A stretch of DNA of 64,000 bases from Mercurialis annua (lineage: Eukaryota > Streptophyta > Magnoliopsida > Malpighiales > Euphorbiaceae), in contig NC_065576.1 in the NCBI RefSeq assembly GCF_937616625.2, positions 994,501 through 1,058,500 on the forward strand. Reading direction: 5' to 3'. Positions within the stretch are counted from its first letter, which is position 1, and each line of letters starts with the position of its first letter. Below the pieces are notes generated by a model. That model was not told where the DNA came from. It saw nothing but the letters and a program-made list of their open reading frames with translations, and made no database searches. The translations under genes and the position numbers were made by a program. Positions 55,232 to 64,000 of the stretch are shown piece after piece.

Positions 55232-55729
55232 TTTTATTTATTTATTACTAATACTTTAGTAATAATTTTGTTAATGATGTAGTTCGGTTCGATTTAATAA
55301 TAAATTTTATTTTGGTCGAGCGATAATCATAGAAATATGTACTATTAGGTTATAATACCATTTAAACCAATCAATTAGTTTCATAGTGTTCCTTTTTTAG
55401 TAAATGGCTGTAAGTTAGAAATCAGGAAACTCATAAGACCATCTCAACTAATTAAATTGACATGGTCTTAGCATTTGTATCCTGCTTTTAACAATCAAGA
55501 GTATTTTTAATGAAAAAAGAGTTAATAAAAATAAAAAACCAAAGATAACTAGCAAAATCTATAAATTGAATGTTTGTTAATATTTGGATAGATAACATAA
55601 TTACAGAAAGTTGGAGTAGAATCCCACAAATTTTGCGTTCCAACTCAAGATCACTATTTTGCGACAACAAATGCACAATTAGCAACAGAAAACACCTAAC
55701 GAATAGGAGTGTTTCCACTCCTGTTACAA

Positions 55730-55747
55730 CCCCCCCCCCCCCCCCCC
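55730..55747. repeat. C18 homopolymer
   Basis: Eighteen consecutive C bases followed by ACCCCTCCC. Such a tract is rare in this AT-rich DNA and prone to length error in sequencing. Confidence 0.85.
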
Positions 55748-56291
55748 ACCCCTCCCATAAAATAGCAAGTTTTTTTTGGATTCGGACTCGTACTAAACAT
55801 GTCTATTATCGAGAAATAAATAATGAAACTTTACATATGTAGAGTAAAATAACCAAAACTGTAAAATATAGTAAGTTCATAGAGTTGTATTGAAGTTGAT
55901 TTACTCTATACAGTGGGGACATATTCTATTTTAGAGTTAGGTTGGAGATGGTTTACAATCAATAGTCAGTGGTCAACATCAGTAGACTGCCGGCAGACCA
56001 CCACTGGCCAAAATTCCAACCAAATTTCAATGACCAATACCAGAGTCTCGCAGCAGACCCTCGCTTGTCGGAATCGAACCACCACTCTTCCATTTCAATA
56101 AAAATACTTAAAAAAATAAAAATAAATTAACAACATATTTATGGTAGAGTAGAAAGTATAATTTTTAAAATTTTAAATATATTTTAGTAAATAAGTTTCA
56201 GAAAGAGGTGAAATATATATTCTTTTCTTATTATTTGAATCAATTAATTACTTTTACAGTATAATTAATACTCCTTTCATCTCATTTTAAA

Positions 56292-56432
56292 AAATATTTT
56301 TTAATACTTATTTTTTTTATATGGTCTATTATTTGCTACCTTAAAAAGATTTATTAAGTTTAAATATTTTTTTAATACTTATTTTTTTTATATGGTCTAT
56401 TATTTGCTACCTTAAAAAGATTTATTAATTGT
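56292..56432 (+). repeat. 71-bp tandem duplication
   Basis: Two copies of a unit containing ATATGGTCTATTATTTGCTA and AAAAAGATTTATTAA, starting at about 56302 and 56373, nearly identical, so recent. Confidence 0.85.
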
Positions 56433-56678
56433 CTTTAATAGTAAGAGTTAGAGTCCCCCATCAATATATTATGACCTCTTTCTTTCGATGATCAATCCAA
56501 TGCAGCATATTTATTATTAATAGATGATTTATTTATAGGAATCACTTTCATAGAAATAAAATAAGATGACATAATTTAGTGATTCTCATGTTTTAACTAT
56601 GAAAATCCAAGTTATTCTACTTTTAAAAGAATTATTTAAGAATATTTTGTTATTTTACTTTTAAATAAAAAAACGTTG

Positions 56679-57019
56679 GACTGTTTTTTGTAAAGACAAT
56701 TTCTCCACTTAAAATCAGTCCCCCTATATTCTTGTATTATGTCCTTAATATTTCCACATGTAACTCTAAAAAATATAAATCTCTATTTCACTACCACATA
56801 CAACAATCTAATTACCAAGATTTCATTATTCAAAAATTTAAACCTCATAATATTCATTTTCAAACACATGTCACACTTTGAAACTTTCATACTAATCCTA
56901 TTATTGGAATCCAACACTTTGAATGTTTCAGTTCTAATATCTCTTGAAAACCTTATTTAAGACACAACTCATCATTAACTTAAACACTATCACAGTGAAC
57001 TTAAATGCAACTAATTAAA
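56679..57019 (+). promoter_or_regulatory. Promoter of protease gene 3
   Basis: Carries the array block GACTGTTTTTTGTAAAGAC then AATTTCTCCACTT at 56679-56710, the ACACATGTCACACTTTGAAA word, and TATTTAAG at 56954, 66 bp before the chosen ATG. Confidence 0.7.
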
Positions 57020-58286
57020 ATGGCTTCAATTCTATTTTTATCGATCGCATTTTTCTTCATTTTTGCTAATCCGTGTACCTCCCGCGAGCTTCATGAGTTA
57101 ACAATGGTGGAAAGGCACGGCAAATGGCTTGCAGAGTACGGAAAGTCTTATATGAATGACAAAGAGAAATTAAAAAGGTTTGACATATTCAAGAACAATG
57201 TTGAATTCATTGAGAAATTCAATGCTGGTGGTGAGGAATCATATAAATTAGGGATTAACCAGTTTGCTGATTTAACCAACGAAGAGTTTAGAGCTTCTTG
57301 GACAGCTTATAAGAGACCAGCTGGTGGTTCATTAACGGCTACGACGACTCCATTTAAGTATGAAAATGTTACCGATCCACCTTCTACCGTAGATTGGACG
57401 CAAAAACATGCTGTTACTAGTATCAAAGATCAAGGAACTTGCGGTAACTTACATTACATTAGTCTCATTTGATGAGGCACCTCTCATAACAATTTATTTT
57501 ATTTTTGTCAAATCATTCTATTTTTTATTTGATAAATTTAAAATATTTTGATTTAAAATAAAAATAAATTTTGTATTAGTATTACCTTAATATCATTAAA
57601 ATTTTAATACCAAAATCATAAGATAAAAGTTTAGTAACACTCCAACTATTTTACTAGCTTATTAATCTAGCTTACAAAATTTTATATGAACAGGGAGTTG
57701 CTGGGCTTTCTCTGCAGTCGGAGCGACCGAAGGACTTCGCAAAATCACAAAAAATGACTTAACATCTCTATCAGTACAAGAGCTTGTAGATTGCGACATT
57801 AAAGGTGAAGATAAAGGTTGCGAAGGTGGTTCAATGGAGGACGCTTTCAAGTTCATCATAAACAACCGTGGAATTACCAGCGAAATCAAATATCCATACA
57901 AAGGAGCCGACCAAAAATGCGACCCCAAAAAGGTGACTTCACGGGTAGCAACCATCACTGGATACGAAAAAGTTCCAGCAAACAGCGAAGAAAATTTGAT
58001 GAAAGCGGTGGCTAATCAACCAGTAGCTGTCGCAATTGACGCCGGTTCAACATCCTTTCAATTCTACTCCACTGGTGTTTATCGAGGAACATGTGGAACT
58101 GATGTAAATCATGGAGTTTTAGCCGTCGGCTATGGCCACAGTAATACCGCGACAAAGTATTGGCTGGTAAAGAATTCATGGGGAAAGAAATGGGGAGAGA
58201 AAGGATTCGTGAGAATGGAGAGAAACGTAGAGTCCAAAGAAGGTCTTTGTGGTATAGCCACGGATTGCTCATATCCAGTAACTTAG
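57020..58286 (+). CDS. Papain-like cysteine protease 3, SAG39/SAG12 type
   Basis: Third paralogue, 338 aa, exons 57020-57443 and 57694-58286. An ATG five codons upstream (57005) is in frame, but 57020 aligns with the MAS start of copies 1 and 2, so it is preferred. Signal peptide, I29 prodomain, [17 protein letters not shown] and NSWG are all present. It is closer to copy 2 in the mature part ([16 protein letters not shown] against EVNHG) and to copy 1 in parts of the prodomain, which suggests gene conversion or unequal exchange in the array. The single intron, 250 bp, is shorter than those of copies 1 (280 bp) and 2 (496 bp). Confidence 0.95.
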
Positions 58287-58427
58287 TTTTATTCATTTAT
58301 TATTAGCGTTTTAGTAATAAGTTTTTTTTAATGATGTAGTTCAGTTCAATTTAGCAATAATTTTTTTTTCCGATCGATCGATAATTGAAAATGTGATAAA
58401 ATTTATTTGTCTTTCAATAGAAATATA

Positions 58428-58983
58428 TCTATACTATATATAAAAGCACAGATGTGGGGGACATGCAAATTTACTGAATAATCCTTTTCAGTTTACTACT
58501 AAATAAAGGTTTTTTTAGTCATTAACTAATTAGTTATTTAATTAATCACTATTATAATTAAAGTCCTAATTAGAATAAGTGGCTACATTATCTCCAATTT
58601 AGTTTTTAATAGGTAAAAAATAACTAAATTGTCTCCAAATTAGTAGGAATACCTATCTTTTAGTTTGATTGAACTAAAAAATTAAAATACTGTATTTGAT
58701 CAATATAATATTATTTAAATTTTTTATATATTATTTTTAAAAATATTATTAATAAAATTAAGTTAGTTATTTAATTATGGTTATTATTAAACCAAAAGAG
58801 AAATAAATTCAGTATGGAAAAGAATTTAATAACCGAATATATTATATTTATTTTTATAAAATTTCTTAACTAATTTAATATTAATTATAAATAAAAAATT
58901 GATATAATTATAATAAATTTACTAATATAGTCATTGACGGGTTGCGTTACGAGTTACGTGCATAGCACGTAATGCGAAACTAG
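58428..58983 (+). mobile_element. Non-autonomous Helitron, 556 bp
   Basis: Starts TCTATACTATATATAAAAGC and ends with the hairpin ACGTGCATAGCACGT, AATGCGAAA and CTAG, with A before and T after, matching the Helitron rules (5' TC, 3' hairpin plus CTRR, insertion between A and T, no duplication). No helicase frame. It lies 141 bp after the protease 3 stop. Same family as 26797-27417. Confidence 0.8.
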
Positions 58984-59416
58984 TATATATATACCTATTA
59001 ACTTGTAAGGCATCTTTACTGGTTATACAATATTTAAATGATGTGTCATGAAAATAATAAAAATATTAGATATAGTGCATATTTTAAATTTAAATTTTAA
59101 CTTCAAAATAAGATGGTATATTGAATGAGAAATTTCTAGGTCATGTTTAGCTGTAAAAATATTTTCTCTTTTTTCTTTTCAGTTTTCAGTTTTCTTTTCA
59201 TTTTTTCTATTTTTCTATTTTTTGTTTTCCAAATGAAAAAATAGAAAATCAGAATTTTGTTCGTTTGTTGAATTTTTTTATTTTCTATTTTTTATTTTCT
59301 GAAATTAAACAACATAATATTTCATTTTAACGAGATTTCTATATTTTTTTTCATGGATGTTGTATAACCTCTGAAAATATTTTAAAATATAAAATAAAAT
59401 TCTTAATTATCTAATA
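58984..59416. other. Intergenic, nothing recognised
   Basis: T-rich tract with repeated TTTTCTATTTTT/TTTTCAGTTTTC words at about 59160-59290. No gene. Confidence 0.35.
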
Positions 59417-59742
59417 TTTAATTTAGGGTTAATGTCAAAAAAATCACGAACTTTACACGTTTTCTCATTTTAATCACGCAGTTTAAATTTTTTCATTTTC
59501 ATGCACGAACTAACACTTTTTCCCAAATTCATGCACGGTGCTGAGGTGGCACTCATTCATTGGTGTAAAATAACCTCCACCTCAGCGAATTACACCAATG
59601 GAGTCGTGACAGCTCAGAACTGTGCATGAATTTAAGAAAAAGTAGTAGTTTGTGCATGAAAATTAGAAAATTTAAACTACGTGATTAAAATGAAAAAACG
59701 TGTAAAGTTGGTGAATTTTTGTGACATTAGCCCTTTAATTTA
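59417..59742. mobile_element. Mutator-type MITE, 308 bp, 9-bp target duplication
   Basis: Element 59426-59733 begins GGGTTAATGTC and ends GACATTAGCCC; the arms pair along most of its length around a CACCTCAGC core. TTTAATTTA flanks it at 59417-59425 and 59734-59742. Confidence 0.85.
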
Positions 59743-62700
59743 ATATAAATACTTTTAAATATGAGGAGGAAATATGTGCTAAACAACTTTTTTTATTTCA
59801 TGATGAATGTGTATGGCTTAATTCGAAAATAAAATGGTTGGATCATTGATTATATTTAAACTAACACCCGATAAGCGACAACCAAAAAAAACTTCAGCAA
59901 ATTACTTTTGTTTCTGTATTTTTAATTTTTTTCTTCAAATATTATGCAATTGAAAAAAATGGTATCAATGTACTCCAATTTTGTATTTTAGTAAATATCA
60001 TTATGAACAACTAAATAAGGAGAAGACGCACAATATTTAACCCAAGTAAAATTATAATATCTTCCCTAATATTTATACTTAAATCTCACATATAGAAATA
60101 ATCATAGGTCCGGTTGAGTTTTAAACCGGTTAAGAATTAGACTGATCAAACTTGCCTAAAAAACGGTCAAATTCAAAATCGGGTAAAAACCAGACCAAAA
60201 ATGGAGAAAGGGAATTCAGGTCGGCTTAATACTTTTTTGGAACCAAAATATTGGTTAGTATATAAAAAAATTAATTTATCTACAAAACATGTTTAAATAA
60301 ATCATTGTTAATATAATTAAATAATTGATTATATTAAATTTAATTTTAATTTCAAATTAATTTTAATGTATTTTTTAATTTTTTGAATTTGGTGGAGCTT
60401 GAATTTTCCAGTTTCAAACCGGAGTGTTTGGCACTCGTCTGTCGCCTGACTGTCTCTGTGATCAAAATCAGAACTAAGCCAGAACATGGAAATCTCCGTC
60501 TCATTGATACAGATCCGCCGGTTTGAACCTAGGTCAATTTTGAGTCCAAACGAACCCTAATTGCTTCTGGAACTTTCTAGTCTTTGGCGGACTTGGGCTT
60601 CGAGACCCGGATGACGTGGCACCATATAAAAACGGCTTTGCAGTCCGAAATACATTAGGTCTGACCCATTTCAACATAGAATAATATCTTACAACTAATT
60701 ACAAAAACCGTGGGCTCAAACGGGACCCAATTTTAAACTCAAACGAGACCAAAAATACGAAAACAAGATTGAAATCAAATATGAAGATCTGGAAGGGTCT
60801 GGTGGCGAAGAACAGTGGCGCTATTTGGAGTGGCGGTGGCACCACTATGGGATGGTTGCAACGCTATGATATGGTGGCGGCAATACCGTCGTGACTAGTT
60901 TGCCGCAATTCATCGTTTGGTTCGGTTTCATGTAAAAACGACATAAAAACGAGTAAAAACACGTAAAGAAATGTCTAGATATAAATATACTTGAAATACA
61001 TGTGTACAAACTGTAAAAACACATCCTAAACATGTTTCTAAACTTAAAATCATGACAATTAGGCAAAACATAAAATGGTAAACAGTGACAGTTTGAGTCT
61101 TAATCATGCGTTCTAATCATCATAATTCAACAGTTAAGCATGGTAAAAATCTGGAACATATGATGGAAATATGTGTGTATGAATCTAGTGAAAAACAATC
61201 CTAAACATGTTTCTAAGATCATGGCATGGGAATCATGGAAAAAACACAGTTTATGGCAAAATACTGAAAATCAACCTAAACATGTGGCCTAAAACATGAA
61301 ATCTAACAGTTCTAATATAACACATGACAAAAGTGATGAAAAGATGAATTGGATCCTCAAAATTACCGTTCTCAGTCCTTGACTTTTTTCTGACAATCCA
61401 AATATAGAATCCAGTTTAGGATCAGTATGCAACAGCGCATGCTTGATTGATTGAAGCATAGAAGCTTGTCTGATTGACTAGAATTGACTCATTTGGTGTG
61501 TGTATGTGTCTCTAGTGTATAATTCGGCCAACACTTAGTAAATTAGGGTGTATTTTGTTCTTTGATACGTACTGGTGTTTTTTGGTCCTACCCCTTCAAC
61601 TAGGCTATGCTAATGCTCTATTTATATAGATTAGGTTAGACTTAGGGCTAACTAGAGTCTAAATCGTGTTAGGAGTCTACAAGTATTAGAGGTGAGTTAA
61701 GAGTTTAAAAATGTGTGAAGTGATTAGCTTAGAAGTCTTATTAGGATAATCACAACATTAAATTAGTATTAATTAAGTTATGCTATGAAAAAATGGGTAA
61801 AGTGCTTTTTAGGTGCTTAGAAAGTGTCAATACGCTTCAAGAACCCTAAGGGTTTTGATAAGATCAATTTATCCCTTCAAACTTTCAAATTGAATTATAA
61901 ACTTCTAAGATGGTGTAAATAGTCCAATTTTTTAGATTTAGATTACAATTTTGGATTTTTATGGGCAATTCGTGGCTAATTACGTTTCAGTCCTTCAAGT
62001 TTGCAACTACGCACCGATATAGCCTGCTTGAATTGAAATATGCGGATCGCTAACTCGTCATCTAGACGAATTTCTCTGGAAATCATCATTGCACGCTTTA
62101 GTCTCTTATAACTTGTCATTTGTCCAGAAAATAGGTGGCTACATGTATTAATTTTCAACTAAAAGACGTAAATATTCTTTTTTATTTTTATATTATTAAA
62201 AAATATTTTTTTGTTCTTCTATATAAGATTAATAAAAAAAATTGACATGTATCATTTGTCTAATAATTCAAGCACAATTTTAAATGATATTAATATTTTA
62301 AAATAACATTATTTTTTTGATAGTTTGATTTTAAAAAAACATTAAAATTTGCGGTATGATATTAATAAAAAGAATTATTAAATTAAATTTCAATTTAGTT
62401 ATATTAGGACTTATGAATTGTTTTGTTTTTGCTCATCTCTGCATCACACTCAATGCATCTCATTTTATTAGTCATTTATTTCATTTGCATTACTAATATA
62501 TTTCATTTTATATCATTTATTATGCTTATTGACTATTAAAATAAAAGATTGTAAATATTTTTAATTTTTGAAATACTTATATATTATGAAATATTATAAA
62601 TTTTTATGTTGAAATATATATAGGCAATTATAGTTATAAATTTTACATATTAATTAATTATAGTAAATTTATTAATATTTAAAGTAAAAGAAAAAGCATA

Positions 62701-63019
62701 TGTGATTATAATAATAAAACAAGATTAATGTGTTAAAATATCAAATCTTTTTTGTTGAGGTCAATTCTAAACAAACCTTTTAAAATCATCCATTTTAGCC
62801 TGTCGCACGTTTCAAGGGCTAAAAGAATCAACTAATAAAAGTTACATAAAAATTATTAATGGATAAACGAATTGGGTGAAAAAAAAATTATACAGTGAAT
62901 TAGATAAAAAGAATCTATGACAATTTATTTTAGTATTTTCAATTTAAAATTTATAAGTCTATAAAATTTAGATTATTGTGCTTTAATTATAAAAAAGATA
63001 TAGCGTATATATATATACA
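59743..63019. other. Long gene-free stretch
   Basis: 60380-61650 has higher complexity than its surroundings and contains a degenerate repeated TCCTAAACATGTTTCTAA word (about 61022 and 61198, weaker at 61271), plus GGTGGCG words near 60800-60880. It could be an old retroelement LTR or untranslated interior. No protein-coding frame above background. 62160-63000 is AT-rich. Confidence 0.35.
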
Positions 63020-63125
63020 CCGCAGAATTATAGCCAGGCAAAACCTGGCGACGCCCTACCTCAGAACGAAAGTTTCGTAAGAGGTGAACGAGACTGAGCT
63101 ACTCGGTCCTGGTTCTTTATTATGC
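63020..63125. repeat. Hairpin-rich block, possible SINE fragment
   Basis: GC-richer than its flanks. GCCAGGCAAAACCTGGC is a perfect 6-bp stem with a 5-bp loop, followed by AACGAAAGTTTCGT, another short palindrome. On the minus strand GAGTAGCTCAGT looks like a pol III A box, but no good B box follows. Identity uncertain. Confidence 0.35.
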
Positions 63126-63908
63126 CAGTGTCTGTTTGGTTTATTGGCTAAGGGAGTTCTTAAATGTGGCTATCAACAAAGGAGATGATGCAATTTTTTT
63201 CTTCTGTTCTTAGATCAAAACAACGTCGTTGAACCTTTTAAAAACATTTGGAAAAAACGACGTTCGTTTTGACCAATTTTTAATTTGTTTTGAAAAGACT
63301 CAAAACAATGTCTTTTTATCCAAGAATATAAAAGTAAAATTTGCATCATTTTCTTCATTCGACAACAGCTGATATATCAAAAATTCAATTTTATACTCAA
63401 ACTCATATTTTCTAGCTTAGCAACAAGAAAATTTTGTCGTGATTTGAATTACATTTCATTCTAATTAATATTTTTAATATAGCCTCGTCTGATTCGATTT
63501 TGTATTTAATACGTCAACTATGATTATTTTTAAAATAATGTCAAATTTTAACCTATTTCAAATATGTCACAATTTTATTCAACATATTTTAACTACTTAA
63601 ACATTGAATTAGTCACCTAAAAATTGGCTGGTAAATTTGATTTCCAAATTAAGGATTTTAGATGGTTCAGTTTGATTTTAAGTGAAATATCAACATTTGT
63701 AATTAAAATTATACTTAAGTGGGCATTAATACGGCTGGCATGTGATAAAAACTGAAAGTATTTTAAAAAATGACTACAGTTGTATATTACAAATAATAAT
63801 CAGACCAAATATGATGAGTTTGAAAGTATTGATTAAAATTATACTGCCCTGTAAAATATTGGCATTTTTAAAATATTAAGCTTTTTATTTTTAAGTAAAA
63901 AACCATTG

Positions 63909-64000
63909 GACTGTCTTTATAAAGACAAATTCTCCACTTATTGAAAATCAATCACCTAAATTCTTGCATTAATATGTTCGCATGTAACGCTGAAAAATAT
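63909..64000 (+). promoter_or_regulatory. Promoter start of a probable fourth protease gene, cut by the window edge
   Basis: GACTGTCTTTATAAAGAC then AAATTCTCCACTT at 63909-63939 matches the block upstream of proteases 1 and 3. The sequence after it (ATTCTTGCATTAATATGTT, CATGTAACGCTGAAAAATAT) follows the protease 3 promoter. By analogy the ATG would be at about 64250-64320, outside the window. Confidence 0.6.

Larger units (their letters stand above)
55232..56678. other. Intergenic spacer between protease genes 2 and 3
   Basis: 55570-55850 is higher-complexity sequence that may be an old retroelement fragment. 56040-56100 contains, on the minus strand, GGTTCGATTCC, a pol III B-box-like word, but no A box was found. 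The rest is AT-rich. Confidence 0.35.

Noticed and set aside
55730..55760. G-quadruplex or i-motif regulatory element
   Set aside because: A single C18 run followed by short C runs is not enough, and homopolymer length may be a sequencing error.

Overview
The window is nuclear DNA of a flowering plant, most likely a eudicot. Its genes have GT-AG introns, it is AT-rich, and it carries plant-only families: an ABCG half transporter, an F-box protein, a bHLH factor with an ACT-like tail, papain-like proteases of the SAG12/SAG39 type, and plant mobile domain (PMD) proteins. I cannot place it below that level from sequence alone.

Layout. 1-930 is degenerate repeat. 2651-4132 is a two-exon bHLH gene. 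4710-6548 is an intronless ABCG transporter on the minus strand. 6.6-15.2 kb has no gene and is filled with non-autonomous DNA transposons, several with exact target-site duplications. 15213-18000 is an eight-exon plastid-type methyltransferase. 18270-19370 is an F-box gene on the minus strand, with a decayed duplicate at 20053-20585. 21001-24925 is a complete Mutator-like element with 200-bp perfect inverted repeats; its ends are tiled with consecutive hairpins and it carries a multi-exon PMD-like gene. 25-30 kb holds Helitron ends, repeats and gene debris. 30215-33586 is a NECAP-like (clathrin adaptor accessory) gene. A complete LTR retrotransposon, 33651-40657, sits 64 bp after its stop codon. 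44018-46957 is a conserved plant gene of unknown function. 48.3-58.3 kb is a tandem array of three cysteine proteases, and the promoter of a probable fourth copy starts at the right edge (63909-64000).

The most notable point is that two unrelated mobile elements about 9 kb apart both carry PMD coding sequence. One is the Mutator-like element, whose PMD-like gene has a triplicated exon. The other is a Ty3-type LTR element with gag-protease on the plus strand, no reverse transcriptase or integrase, and a spliced PMD gene on the opposite strand where pol would lie. Both look recent: the 200-bp TIRs and the 561-bp LTRs show no difference on reading, and both target-site duplications are exact. 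Arabidopsis PMD proteins (MAIN, MAIL1) are known to act in transposon silencing, so element-borne copies could interfere with or modulate that pathway. That last step is inference.

The host genes are ordinary dispersed plant genes and do not form a pathway together, apart from the protease array, which is a recent local expansion with retained promoter blocks. Introns and flanks of several host genes carry the same small repeat families, so gene structure and mobile DNA are closely interleaved.
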